From Pyrinomonadaceae bacterium (GTDB lineage Bacteria > Acidobacteriota > Blastocatellia > Pyrinomonadales > Pyrinomonadaceae): a stretch of DNA of 64,000 bases. Positions 43,205 to 52,642 of the stretch are shown piece by piece. Made by a program: the position numbers and the translations under genes. The notes below the pieces were generated by a model, which worked only from the letters and a program-made list of their open reading frames with translations, was not told the origin of the DNA and made no database searches. The DNA lies in contig JAIBCC010000002.1 of NCBI GenBank assembly GCA_019694395.1, positions 248,330-312,329 of the forward strand, written 5' to 3'. Position 1 is the first letter of the stretch; each line of letters begins with the position of its first letter.

Positions 43205-44668
43205 ATGAGTGAACAAAATAAAAACCAGATAGTTTGCAAAAACGGGCATCCGCAAAGAAATACAATTTCAAAATTTTGTATCTATTGCGGAACACCCTTG
43301 AATTTGCAATCTTTTATTCCTCAAACTCCAACGCCGCCTGTTCCGCCGCCAAAACAGGTTCAGCCTGTTCAGCAGCCCCAACCTGTAAACACAAATAATC
43401 AAGCCCAGGTTTATCAAAATTTGCAGGTTCCGCAAGCTCCTGTCTTCTATCCTGTTCAACCTGTAAACCAAATAGAGCTATGTGGAACCTGCGGAGGAGA
43501 AGGCAAAAATTTAGATCCCAAAATCCCTGTTTGTAAGGAATGTAAATGGCTGTGCCCCCTTTCTCCGGGTTACGGAATTGCACCAGAAGCATTTCAATGG
43601 GCGGAAGATGGTCGGGCAATGTCTGTCCTTAGGTCAATGAAACCGCTAATGATGGCGGCTGAGGCAGTTTCACAAAAAGTAGGCAGACGCTGGATCGAAA
43701 CCACTTTTAATGGCATTTTACTTAGCGAAAAACAATTACCAGACATTTATTTTCAAGCTGTTCGGGCAGCCCAAATTATGGGAATGTCCTATATGCCCGA
43801 TATTTACGTTTCGGGCGATATGATGTGGGATTGCAGAACCTATGGCACTGACAAAGATTCATTTGTCATTATGGGAACAGCGATGGCAACCAACTTTCGT
43901 GGACCCGAACTGCTTTTCCTTTTTGCCCGTGAAATGGGGCATTGCCGGTCGGGTCATGCACTTTGGAAAACAGTTATTCAATTTTTGGTTGGTGAACAGG
44001 GGCAAAGACGTGGATTGATGCGCGGCGGTTTGTTTGCCGAGATTGGTAAATTTTTGAGCCCAACCGCACTAATCGAAGGAACTCTCGAAATTCCTTTAAT
44101 GGCGTGGGCTAGACAAGCTGAAATCACTGCTGACAGAGCCGGAATGCTGGCGGTCGGAAATGAGGAAATTGTCCGCAAAGTTTTGCTCTCGTGGTCACTA
44201 AAATCACCCATGTTATATCGTCAAATCAATATCAAAGCCTGGTTGGAACAACAATCTGCCGAAGATGACGATATGACCAAATTATCAGAATTAATGACTT
44301 CTTCGACTCCATATATAACTCGAAGAATGAAACTTATTGCCCAATTCGCAAGCAGTCCTGAACTTCAGCGTTGGCAGCAAGTTATCAAACAATATGTTGA
44401 AAAGGCAAAGGCTCAACCGCAATCGAACGAAAAAACGCAATTATCCAATAATGATGTTATCCGAATGAAGTGTTCAACTTGCGGAACGCCAATGCGAATT
44501 CCTTCTAAAGTATTGGAAGGAAAAACCCAAATGGCAATACGTTGCCCCGATCCGAAATGCGGCAAGCCAACGTATTTGAAAAAGAAAAGCAACCCTGCCC
44601 CCAAAGGAAATGAGGTTTCCAAAAAAGAGCAGCGCGAATTAGAGAGGAATTTGACATATGACGAATGA
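43205..44668 (+). CDS. zinc-ribbon M48-like metalloprotease with degenerate active site
   Basis: A 487-aa protein. N-terminal zinc ribbon (Cys11, Cys25, Cys28), a Pro/Gln linker, a second Cys knuckle (93-96, 110-113), an M48 peptidase core (about 130-400), and a C-terminal zinc ribbon (MKCSTCG... CPDPKCG). Where M48 enzymes have HExxH this has Arg242-Glu-Met-Gly-His246; the downstream Glu306 (EITADRAG) is kept. Loss of the first zinc His suggests a dead or altered enzyme. The next gene overlaps it by 11 nt. Confidence 0.75.
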   Translation: MSEQNKNQIVCKNGHPQRNTISKFCIYCGTPLNLQSFIPQTPTPPVPPPKQVQPVQQPQPVNTNNQAQVYQNLQVPQAPVFYPVQPVNQIELCGTCGGEGKNLDPKIPVCKECKWLCPLSPGYGIAPEAFQWAEDGRAMSVLRSMKPLMMAAEAVSQKVGRRWIETTFNGILLSEKQLPDIYFQAVRAAQIMGMSYMPDIYVSGDMMWDCRTYGTDKDSFVIMGTAMATNFRGPELLFLFAREMGHCRSGHALWKTVIQFLVGEQGQRRGLMRGGLFAEIGKFLSPTALIEGTLEIPLMAWARQAEITADRAGMLAVGNEEIVRKVLLSWSLKSPMLYRQINIKAWLEQQSAEDDDMTKLSELMTSSTPYITRRMKLIAQFASSPELQRWQQVIKQYVEKAKAQPQSNEKTQLSNNDVIRMKCSTCGTPMRIPSKVLEGKTQMAIRCPDPKCGKPTYLKKKSNPAPKGNEVSKKEQRELERNLTYDE

Positions 44669-46040
44669 AACTGAAAGCGTAACCATTACCCAAACAGAAC
44701 CTGATGGAACAGTTACCACCATCGAAATTACCCAAACTGCTCCTGAAGGTGCTGATGGGGATCAAAACATTATCGAAGAAGTTATTGATGCAATTTTTGA
44801 CGGTGATGCTGATGATAATGATATTGATGTGGATGGATTAGATACTCCAAATGACGGCTATGAAACTTCATCAGAACCAACCGATTCGGATTATTCTGTA
44901 ACTGATGGAGATTCTACAGACTCGGATTCTACGGAACCTGTTTCTTTTGACCAAAATCAAGAGCCTGTTTCGGTGGATGAAAATCAAGAGCCGGAATCAG
45001 GAACAGAACCTGAAGTTTCTGATCCAACTGAATCAGAGCCTGTTTCATTTACTGAAACCGAGCCCGCAACAACGGAAGAACCTGTTTCTGACGGCACATC
45101 AAACGAAGAACCGGTTTCATTTACCGAAACTGAGCCTGAATCAGTTGGCAGTGGTGTAGAGTTTCCTGTGGATTATAGCAATTCAACCGAGCAAACTCCC
45201 TTTGTTGCAACACCTGGCGACGGTTATTCGGTTTCAGATTCTTCAGATTCAACTACTACCGAATCTACAGACAATACGGAAGCAACTGAACAAGCTGAAC
45301 AACAAGCGCACTCTCAAGCCGCCCAAGATGCACAGGCTCAAGCTGATGAATTTACCGCCAAAGGTGATTATGAAGCAGCAGCCCAAGCCCGTGAAGTGGC
45401 TGAAAACGAAGCGTGGGAATCAGGCGACAATTCAGTTTTACACGGAAGTAATTCAACTGAACTTGAAAATGCCGATTGGCAGCAGGATCAGGCTGAATAT
45501 TACAAACAGCAACAGGACGAATACACTGCTCAGGGCGATTATGAACACGCACAGGAAGCCGCCGGAAAAGTTGTTGATCATACAACCGATGCCGATTATT
45601 ATGGCGGCGGTGAAGACCATTCGACTCAAGCCAGAAATGAAGAATATCAATTAGGAAATGCCAATTGGGAAGAAGGAAATGCCAATTATGAGGCAAACAA
45701 TGCCGAATGGTATGCTGACCGGGGAATGTATGACGCTGCTGAACAAGCTGCGGAAAGCGCAGGTGAACATCAAGCCCAAGCGGATTACCACGCAGATTCG
45801 ACACTTGACGGTTCAACCTACGACCAATCATCCCAAGTTGAAACGGGTGGAAGTTATGAGGCAACGGACTATTCTTCTTCTTATGATTCCGGCGCGGATT
45901 ATTCATCCTACGATTCAGGTGGCGCAGATTATTCTTCGTATGATGCGGGAGGTGCAGATTATTCTTCATCTTACGACTCAGGCGGGGCGGATTACTCTTC
46001 ATCTTACGATGCTGGCACCACGGATTATTCAACCGAATAA
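44658..46040 (+). CDS. highly acidic Ser/Thr/Gln/Tyr-rich repeat protein
   Basis: A 460-aa protein, strongly acidic, without signal peptide or membrane segment. Residues ~60-180 are EP/Ser/Thr-rich with repeated EPVSF. The middle ~210-390 is helical with TPR-like units (DEYTAQGDYEHAQEAA; GNANWEEGNANYEANNAEWY). The C-terminal ~60 residues are Tyr-rich repeats of the form GGADYSSYDSG. The start overlaps the M48-like gene by 11 nt with a GAGGA site. Function unknown; a scaffold or disordered partner is possible. Confidence 0.75.
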   Translation: MTNETESVTITQTEPDGTVTTIEITQTAPEGADGDQNIIEEVIDAIFDGDADDNDIDVDGLDTPNDGYETSSEPTDSDYSVTDGDSTDSDSTEPVSFDQNQEPVSVDENQEPESGTEPEVSDPTESEPVSFTETEPATTEEPVSDGTSNEEPVSFTETEPESVGSGVEFPVDYSNSTEQTPFVATPGDGYSVSDSSDSTTTESTDNTEATEQAEQQAHSQAAQDAQAQADEFTAKGDYEAAAQAREVAENEAWESGDNSVLHGSNSTELENADWQQDQAEYYKQQQDEYTAQGDYEHAQEAAGKVVDHTTDADYYGGGEDHSTQARNEEYQLGNANWEEGNANYEANNAEWYADRGMYDAAEQAAESAGEHQAQADYHADSTLDGSTYDQSSQVETGGSYEATDYSSSYDSGADYSSYDSGGADYSSYDAGGADYSSSYDSGGADYSSSYDAGTTDYSTE

Positions 46041-46066
46041 TTTAATTTTTGGTAAATAGTTTTGAC

Positions 46067-46091
46067 AAGACGAGCTTCAAAAACTCGTCTT
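46067..46091 (+). terminator. intrinsic terminator with AAGACGAG-type stem (copy 2)
   Basis: Stem AAGACGAG/CTCGTCTT, 9-nt loop, then TTTTT. It ends the zinc-ribbon/M48/acidic-protein cassette. Confidence 0.85.
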
Positions 46092-46144
46092 TTTTATTGT
46101 GAAAAATTAACAAATAAATTATATTTCATTTTGAAAGGTGTTGT

Positions 46145-46456
46145 ATGGAAACTATTTATCCAATTTTTCGTTTGCTATTTTTTGTTTGGATTTTGTTTTT
46201 ACCCCAATTTTTAGGCGTGTTGGTTCATTTTAGAACATCAAAATTTCCTAAAATAACAAGTTTAATAGGATTTTTGATGACCACAGTCTTATCCTTTTTG
46301 TTACTTTGCTCAGTTTTCTTACCATTAAATCAATCAAACGAACAAATGTGTGGAACAGGTTCGGGAATGTTTGCATTGTTTATTTTGTTTCTAACCGGAA
46401 TACAAATTTTTGTAAGTTTAGTTGTTCAAATATTTTTGTTTTGGAGAAAAAAATAA
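46145..46456 (+). CDS. 103-aa membrane protein, unknown function
   Basis: A small protein with three membrane segments (about 8-28, 38-60 and 75-98) and a basic C-terminus WRRKK (cytoplasmic by the positive-inside rule). GGTG-containing leader. It stands between two AGACGAG-type terminators and is therefore transcribed alone. No family recognised. Confidence 0.65.
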   Translation: METIYPIFRLLFFVWILFLPQFLGVLVHFRTSKFPKITSLIGFLMTTVLSFLLLCSVFLPLNQSNEQMCGTGSGMFALFILFLTGIQIFVSLVVQIFLFWRKK

Positions 46457-46518
46457 ATTTCAATAAAATTGATTTTGTTTTGTCTTTTAAATTTTACCCA
46501 CAGTTTTTTAATTATTGG

Positions 46519-46536
46519 AGACGAGAAAACTCGTCT
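46519..46536 (+). terminator. intrinsic terminator with AGACGAG stem (copy 3)
   Basis: Stem AGACGAG/CTCGTCT with a 4-nt A loop, followed by TTTT. It closes the 103-aa gene. Confidence 0.8.
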
Positions 46537-46602
46537 TTTTTGTTTTTATGAAACTAGAATTTTGTGTATTATCTAAACAACCGCAATTCTAAATTCAAAT
46601 CT

Positions 46603-48333
46603 ATGAATCAACTTAAAAAATTACTTAGTCTTTTTTTACTTTTTACTTTTTGCTTTTTACTTTTTTCGCCGGTTACTGCGAAAGCCGCGTGGCGTGATCC
46701 GGTTCGGGCTCAACACGCGATTGTGGCTTCTCAAAGCCCATTTGCCGCAAAAATCGGTTCTGATGTAATGAAAAAAGGCGGAAATGCAATTGATGCAGCG
46801 GTTGCCGTAGCTATTGCAATGGCTGTCACCTATCCTGAAGCGGGTAATTTAGGCGGCGGCGGTTTTATGCTGATTCGTTTTTCGGACGGAAGAACCACCT
46901 CGATTGACTACCGCGAAATGGCTCCAAAAGCAGCTAATCGTGATGTTTTTGTAGATAAAGACGGTAATTTGATCAAAGGCGAAGGCAGTTCAACGGTGGG
47001 TTATCGAGCTTCAGGTGTTCCGGGGACTCCCGCTGGTTTGGAATATGCTTTCAAAAAATATGGTTCGGGCAAAATCAAATGGACTGATTTAATTGAACCT
47101 TCCCGTTTAATTGCCCAAAACGGATTTGTGCTAACCAATCGTTTGGCAAATCTTTTTATTTCCTACAAAGGCAATTTAGAAAAATACGAGGACAGTAAAA
47201 AGATTTTTTTAAATAACGGGAATTATTTCAAAGAGGGTGATTCACTTAAACAACCTGAGCTTGCTCAAACACTTGCCCGGATTCAGCAATTTGGAGCAAA
47301 AGGCTTTTACGAAGGAAAAACAGCCCAAATGATTGCCGATGATATGAAAGCCCACAATGGTTTGATTACCCTTGAAGATTTGAAAAATTACAAAGTCCGG
47401 GAGCGCGAACCGCTGAAAGGAACCTATCGCGGTTATCCGATTATTACAATGCCGCCGCCAAGTTCGGGCGGAATTGTAATGCTGCAAACCTTGGCGATGC
47501 TCGAAAAATTCGATATTCGTAAAATGGGTTGGGCATCTTCCGAAAAATACCATGTTCTAGTCGAAGCCTTACGCCGTTCTTTTGCCGACCGTGCCGAATA
47601 TATGGGCGATCCTGATTTTACCACTGTTCCCCTGACTCAATTATTAGACAAAACCTATTTGGAAAAACGGGCTGCAACCATAAATTTAAGCAAAGCCTCC
47701 TCCAGTCAAGAAGTTCGCGCCGGCGAAGTTCAAATAAAAGAAGGAATGGAAACCACCCATTTTACCGTTATTGACAAAAACGGAACGATCGTCACTAATA
47801 CCTATACTATTAATGACTTATACGGTTCCGGCGTAACGGCAAAAGGAACCGGAGTTCTATTAAATGATGAGATGGATGATTTTGCCGCGCGTCCCGGGAA
47901 ACCAAATTTATTCGGATTAATCCAAGGCGAAAAAAATAAAGTTGAACCCGGTAAACGTCCGCTTTCCTCGATGACACCGACCATTGTTTTACGAAAAGAC
48001 GGCACGCCGTGGTTTGCCCTTGGTGCAAGAGGTGGTCCAAGAATCATTAATGCCGTTCTGCAAACCGTAATAAATATGATTGATCACGATATGAACATTC
48101 AACAAGCCATAGATGCCCCAAGAATTCATCATCAATGGTTGCCGGATGAAATTATGTGGGAGCCTTTTGGGATTTCCGATGATACGCGTAAAGCATTGGA
48201 ATCATTAGGGCATAAGTTCACAGAACGTCCGAATTATGTAGCCCAGGCAACCGGAATTGCCATTGAAGAAAAGACCGGAGTTCGACTCGGCGCAATCGAT
48301 GCCAGAGGCGACGGCGAGGCAATCGGCTACTAA
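46603..48333 (+). CDS. ggt: gamma-glutamyltransferase
   Basis: A 576-aa gamma-glutamyltransferase precursor, periplasmic: signal peptide to TAKA (residue ~28), then the large subunit and the small subunit beginning at the catalytic Thr of ETTHFTVID. It hydrolyses or transpeptidates gamma-glutamyl bonds such as those of glutathione. Substrate-binding Arg and the GSGVTAKGTGVLLND motif are present. The ATG at 46603 is chosen because it starts the signal peptide; an upstream TTG is not supported. Confidence 0.93.
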   Translation: MNQLKKLLSLFLLFTFCFLLFSPVTAKAAWRDPVRAQHAIVASQSPFAAKIGSDVMKKGGNAIDAAVAVAIAMAVTYPEAGNLGGGGFMLIRFSDGRTTSIDYREMAPKAANRDVFVDKDGNLIKGEGSSTVGYRASGVPGTPAGLEYAFKKYGSGKIKWTDLIEPSRLIAQNGFVLTNRLANLFISYKGNLEKYEDSKKIFLNNGNYFKEGDSLKQPELAQTLARIQQFGAKGFYEGKTAQMIADDMKAHNGLITLEDLKNYKVREREPLKGTYRGYPIITMPPPSSGGIVMLQTLAMLEKFDIRKMGWASSEKYHVLVEALRRSFADRAEYMGDPDFTTVPLTQLLDKTYLEKRAATINLSKASSSQEVRAGEVQIKEGMETTHFTVIDKNGTIVTNTYTINDLYGSGVTAKGTGVLLNDEMDDFAARPGKPNLFGLIQGEKNKVEPGKRPLSSMTPTIVLRKDGTPWFALGARGGPRIINAVLQTVINMIDHDMNIQQAIDAPRIHHQWLPDEIMWEPFGISDDTRKALESLGHKFTERPNYVAQATGIAIEEKTGVRLGAIDARGDGEAIGY

Positions 48334-48344
48334 TTTCAAAGGTT

Positions 48345-48384
48345 TTAGGAAATTGTAAGGAAGGTTCTTTTTTCAATTTCCTAA
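48345..48384 (+). terminator. candidate terminator hairpin after ggt
   Basis: A perfect 11-bp inverted repeat TTAGGAAATTG/CAATTTCCTAA with an 18-nt loop. The T tract is weak, so it may be a transcription brake instead of a full terminator. Confidence 0.5.
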
Positions 48385-48471
48385 TCCATTTTGTAATTTG
48401 ACAAAATATTGAATTTATTGAGAATTTTCTGTCAAGCCCCCACATTACAATGCTTATCGAGGTAAACACAG

Positions 48472-49887
48472 ATGTCTCTCAAAATGGAAGATGTTGATCA
48501 AAAAACTGAAAAAAAGCGATCCAGAATCCCGATTTATGTTGTTAGTTTTCTAATTATTATTTCGGTAATTGGCGGTTTGATTTATTGGCTTTACACCCGC
48601 CAATTTGAAACTACCGATGATGCCTTTATCGAAGGTAATATAGTTCAAATCAGTCCTAAAATCAGTGCTCATATTGCCAAAATACATGTTAAGGAAAACC
48701 AGTTTGTAAAAAAAGGTGATTTGCTGATTGAGCTTGAATCTAAAGAGTTTGAGGTCAAAGTTGAAAAAGCCAAAGCCGAATTAAAAGCAGCTCAATCCAC
48801 CCGTGAAAAGTCTTTGGCAAATGTTGAATTAACCCGAAAAACCGGAAAAGCAGATTTAAATCAAGCGGTCTCTAATTTTGAAACAACCAAAACCTCAATT
48901 GATCAAGCCAAAATCACTTCCAATTCTAAGGAAAATGGGATTGAAATTGCGCTTAATCAAGTAAAGACCGCCGAGGCAAATTTGCGGCAAATTCAAGCCC
49001 AGATTCCCGCCAGCGAAGCAAATTTGGAACAAGTAAAAGCCCAGATTCCTGCCAGCGAAGCAAATTTGGAAATGGCTCAATCCGAATTTAATCGGTATTT
49101 GTCGCTCTTTGAAGCTGGGGATGTTTCCAAACAAACCGTTGATAGAGCCAAAGCCTTACTGAGCCAAGCCAAAAGCGATTTTGAATCGGCAAAAAAACAG
49201 GTTGAAATCGTGCAATCAAACTTGAATTCTATTCGACAGCAAATAAATGTTGCAACCGCCCGATTGAATGAGGCAAAAACAAACGTCAAAAATGCCGAAA
49301 ATGATTTCCAAAAGTCCCAAACTGAAATAAATTCGGCGCAATCCCAATCAAATGAATCACTTGGTCGGGTGGAAGAAGCAAAAGCATTTCCCGAAAAAGT
49401 TCAGATCGAGGAATCCGGAGTTAGCAATGCGGAAGCACAAATTGCCCAGGCTGAAGCAAATCTGACTCAAGCTGAGCTGGAATTGTCCTACACGAAAATT
49501 TACGCGCCCGAGGATGGTTTTATTGCCAATAAAAGTGTTCAGGAAGGTCAACTTGTCCAATCCGATCAGGCTTTAATGGCAGTTTCCCAACGGGAAATTT
49601 GGGTTGTTGCCAACTTCAAAGAAACCCAAATCGAAAAGATCAAACCCGGTCAAACGGTTTTGATCTATATTGATGCGTATCCAAATTTGATTCTGAACGG
49701 AACTGTTGAGAGTTTTCAAGCAGGAACAGGCTCTCGTTTCAACGTTTTTCCGCCCGAAAATGCCAGTGGCAATTTTGTCAAAGTCGTCCAGAGAATTCCG
49801 GTCAAAATCCGATTTGACGAATCAGACGAACGCCTTAAACTTTTAGTTCCGGGGATGTCAGTCATTCCCAAAGTAAAGGTCAAATAA
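48472..49887 (+). CDS. EmrA/HlyD-type membrane fusion protein
   Basis: A 471-aa membrane fusion protein: cytoplasmic N-terminus, one TM (about 18-40), barrel-sandwich halves (ETTDDAFIEG and YTKIYAPEDGFIANKSV) around a long coiled-coil hairpin, and a C-terminal beta-barrel. The hairpin contains a short tandem copy of AQIPASEANLE. It couples the DHA2 pump encoded next (start immediately after its stop) to an outer-membrane channel; no TolC-type gene is adjacent. Confidence 0.9.
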   Translation: MSLKMEDVDQKTEKKRSRIPIYVVSFLIIISVIGGLIYWLYTRQFETTDDAFIEGNIVQISPKISAHIAKIHVKENQFVKKGDLLIELESKEFEVKVEKAKAELKAAQSTREKSLANVELTRKTGKADLNQAVSNFETTKTSIDQAKITSNSKENGIEIALNQVKTAEANLRQIQAQIPASEANLEQVKAQIPASEANLEMAQSEFNRYLSLFEAGDVSKQTVDRAKALLSQAKSDFESAKKQVEIVQSNLNSIRQQINVATARLNEAKTNVKNAENDFQKSQTEINSAQSQSNESLGRVEEAKAFPEKVQIEESGVSNAEAQIAQAEANLTQAELELSYTKIYAPEDGFIANKSVQEGQLVQSDQALMAVSQREIWVVANFKETQIEKIKPGQTVLIYIDAYPNLILNGTVESFQAGTGSRFNVFPPENASGNFVKVVQRIPVKIRFDESDERLKLLVPGMSVIPKVKVK

Positions 49888-51483
49888 ATGTCTCAGGAAC
49901 TTGACGAAATTCGATCCACCGAAGCCGTAAAACCGTCTTTAAACCCATACATTGCAATCATAATCTTAACGATTGCAACATTTATGGAAGTCTTGGACGC
50001 AAATATTGTCAATGTCTCACTTCCCCGAATGGCAGCGGATTTAAACTCAACTCCCACCGAAACTTCCTGGGTGATCGGTTCATATTTAATAGCCAATGCA
50101 ATGATTTTGCCGATCAGTGGATGGCTGGCGATTTATTTCGGGCGAAAGAATTATTACCAGATTTGCGTGGTTATTTTTACTGCAAGTTCTTTTTTATGCG
50201 GCATTTCGACAAATTTGGGAATGCTTATTTTCTTTCGGATAATCCAAGGTTTAAGCGGAAGCGGACTGGCAACCAGTGAACAAGCGATGATTGCTGACCT
50301 TTTTCCACCCGAAAAATTAGGTCGCGCATTTTCTATTTACGCCTTTGGACTCGTTTTGGCTCCCGTTATCGGTCCTACCCTGGGTGGTTGGATCACGGAC
50401 GCTTTAAGTTGGCATTGGATATTTTTTATCAATGTTCCAATTGGTTTTGTATCGTATTTTTTAGTTAGCGAATTGATTCATGAATCGGAAAGATCAAAAC
50501 AAAGCCGTCTCGAACTGTTAAAAACAAATCCTCAAATTGATTGGATCGGCATTATTTTAGTAGCTATTGGGTTTGGTGCATTTGAGTTGGTTTTGGAAGA
50601 AGGAAATAAACAGGATTGGCTCGAATCAAATTTTATTGTCTTCACAATTATCATTGCAATTTTTTCCCTTCTTCTTGGAATTACCTGGGAATATTATCAG
50701 GATAAACCGGCAGTTGATATTTCGATGTTCAAAAATCGTAACTTTGCAATTTCCTGTATTCTATTGTTCACAGTTCGGTTTGTAATGTTTGGATCCACCT
50801 TTTTAGTTCCCTATTTTGCCCAAATTCTACTTGGTTACAATGCCACAAATGCAGGATTACTATTGCTTCCCGGTGCTGTAACTTTAGTGATAATGATGCC
50901 GATTGTAGGCTTTTTAACAGATAAATTTGATGCCCGAAAAATCATCTTTTTTGGGCTGATAATTTTTGCTTTTTCCCTTTGGAATTTAACTTCAATGAAC
51001 CTGGAAATTGGATTTAATGATTTGGCAAAATTCAGAATGTTACAGATTTTTGGATTGTCATTTCTGTCAGCAACAATGATGGCAGTTGGTTTCTATTACG
51101 TTCCGCCGGAAAAAAATGATAGCGCCTCCTCAATGATTACCCTTTGTTCAAATTTAGGGGCAAGTTTGGGAGTGGCAATTTCAACTATGCTGATTACACG
51201 TTACACTCAATTTTATATAAATAACCTGGGCTATCACACAACTCAATACAACCAAAATTACACAGAAACGGTAAAAAACCTAAGTCAGGCACTTCAGCAT
51301 CAAGGCTTTACAGCGACTCAAGCACTCTCTAAGGCGAAAAATATTGTTTGGGAAACGCTTGTTCAACAAGCCTCAATGTTGGCAATTTTAGACGTATTTA
51401 AGATATTTATTTTGGCTATTATCTTAATAATTCCGGTTGTTTTTTTTCTTAAACCAAAAAGGAAAAATAATCAGGGACATTAA
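49888..51483 (+). CDS. EmrB-type DHA2 MFS efflux pump
   Basis: A 531-aa 14-TM drug:H+ antiporter of the EmrB subfamily: MEVLDANIVNVSLPRMAADL (motif D1), GWLAIYFGRKNYY (motif A), and GPTLGGWITDALSWHW (motif C). Together with the preceding fusion protein it should export drugs or amphipathic compounds across both membranes. The ATG follows the EmrA stop directly. Confidence 0.93.
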   Translation: MSQELDEIRSTEAVKPSLNPYIAIIILTIATFMEVLDANIVNVSLPRMAADLNSTPTETSWVIGSYLIANAMILPISGWLAIYFGRKNYYQICVVIFTASSFLCGISTNLGMLIFFRIIQGLSGSGLATSEQAMIADLFPPEKLGRAFSIYAFGLVLAPVIGPTLGGWITDALSWHWIFFINVPIGFVSYFLVSELIHESERSKQSRLELLKTNPQIDWIGIILVAIGFGAFELVLEEGNKQDWLESNFIVFTIIIAIFSLLLGITWEYYQDKPAVDISMFKNRNFAISCILLFTVRFVMFGSTFLVPYFAQILLGYNATNAGLLLLPGAVTLVIMMPIVGFLTDKFDARKIIFFGLIIFAFSLWNLTSMNLEIGFNDLAKFRMLQIFGLSFLSATMMAVGFYYVPPEKNDSASSMITLCSNLGASLGVAISTMLITRYTQFYINNLGYHTTQYNQNYTETVKNLSQALQHQGFTATQALSKAKNIVWETLVQQASMLAILDVFKIFILAIILIIPVVFFLKPKRKNNQGH

Positions 51484-51484
51484 T

Positions 51485-52033
51485 TTACTTGTCTTTTTCC
51501 AATAATTTAGTTGTGCCTTCCGTAACACTTGGCGGTGCGGCTACATCGTTGGTTGTCATCCAACTTCCCTGACTTGGGGGAACATAAACTGAGGTCGGAA
51601 TTGATTGTTCCATCGGGAGGGATTTTTGCCCCGCTGGGTTGTTCAAAACATTTTGTTGAGTTCCGTTCGATTCAGGTAAATAATGTGCAAACTCTGTATC
51701 TTCAAACATTAGGGCATATATAATTCGTAATACTCCAACCATAAAACCGGTTACAAATGTAATTGGAACTACAAAAACCGGAAGATGGGTAAATGGAAAC
51801 AAAATCGAAACAATTGGACCGATCAAAAAACAACCGATCAACATTAGCATCACACCTTTCTTTATTCCACTTTTTCTTGGGTAATCTTTTTTAATGACTC
51901 TGCCGGGAGTTTTATAAGGAGAAATTCCTTTATTGGCTACAACTTCGGCAATATCGGACAATAAAAACCCACAACGCGAGCAAAATCGGGTTTGGTCACT
52001 AATTTGTTGTTGTCCGCAGGTTGGGCAATACAT
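51485..52033 (-). CDS. zinc-ribbon two-TM protein with conserved tail (paralogue 1)
   Basis: A 182-aa protein: CPTC and CSRC zinc ribbon at the N-terminus, basic PRKSGIKKG segment, two TM (about 60-100), and a C-terminal tail ending QGSWMTTNDV...SVTEGTTKLLEKD. It belongs to a set of three tandem paralogues that share both ends. Converges with the EmrB gene. Function unknown. Confidence 0.75.
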   Translation of the reverse strand: MYCPTCGQQQISDQTRFCSRCGFLLSDIAEVVANKGISPYKTPGRVIKKDYPRKSGIKKGVMLMLIGCFLIGPIVSILFPFTHLPVFVVPITFVTGFMVGVLRIIYALMFEDTEFAHYLPESNGTQQNVLNNPAGQKSLPMEQSIPTSVYVPPSQGSWMTTNDVAAPPSVTEGTTKLLEKDK

Positions 52034-52074
52034 ATAGGTTAATCGTTATTCTAACAAACAATTCGCTCAAATCC

Positions 52075-52632
52075 CTACGAATCTTTTTCCAATAATTTGG
52101 TGGTGTTATCTGTTACACTTCCAACTTCAACCAAATCGTTTGTTTCCCGCCAGCTTCCGGCATTTGGAGCAACATAATTATTTACCGGAATTGATTGAGA
52201 CGGAGGCAGTGACTGCTGAGACGGGTTACCGCCAATAAAATTTTGGGTATTGGCTATGATATTCTGTTCCAAAGTTTTGCCGCCGGGAAATTTTGATTCA
52301 AACATCCAAGCATAAATCATCCGTAAAATCCCCCCCCAAAAACTGATAATGCCGGCAATTGCCATAAAAATTGGTTCAGTATCAGTTGCAACGTGAATCA
52401 TGGCAATAATCGGAACAATCAGGAGCATCCCAACTAACATGATCATCACACCTTGTTTAATCCCACGTTTGCGGGGCGAGTCCTTAAACTCAACTTGAGT
52501 TTGGTCATTTTGATTCGGCAACAGACCATTATTCGCCATGACTTCACTCACGCCAGTCAATAAGAAACCGCAGCGAGAACAAAATCTGGTATTTTCAGCA
52601 ACTTGTTTTTGACCACAAACAGGACAATGCAT
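52075..52632 (-). CDS. zinc-ribbon two-TM protein with conserved tail (paralogue 2)
   Basis: A 185-aa paralogue: CPVC/CSRC zinc ribbon, PRKRGIKQG basic segment, two TM (about 62-105), tail GSWRETNDLVEVGSVTDNTT. The gap to the downstream copy is 41 bp and to the upstream copy 10 bp, so the three are probably one operon. Confidence 0.75.
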   Translation of the reverse strand: MHCPVCGQKQVAENTRFCSRCGFLLTGVSEVMANNGLLPNQNDQTQVEFKDSPRKRGIKQGVMIMLVGMLLIVPIIAMIHVATDTEPIFMAIAGIISFWGGILRMIYAWMFESKFPGGKTLEQNIIANTQNFIGGNPSQQSLPPSQSIPVNNYVAPNAGSWRETNDLVEVGSVTDNTTKLLEKDS

Positions 52633-52642
52633 CTTTTCTCCT

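Noticed and set aside
45352..46032. 226-aa open frame antisense to the acidic repeat protein
   Set aside because: It is the complement of a repetitive, strongly biased coding region; composition is His/Arg/Asn-rich with no domain, signal or ribosome site.
46145..46456. Holin-like role for the 103-aa membrane protein
   Set aside because: Size and three membrane segments fit, but there is no lysis partner or phage context.
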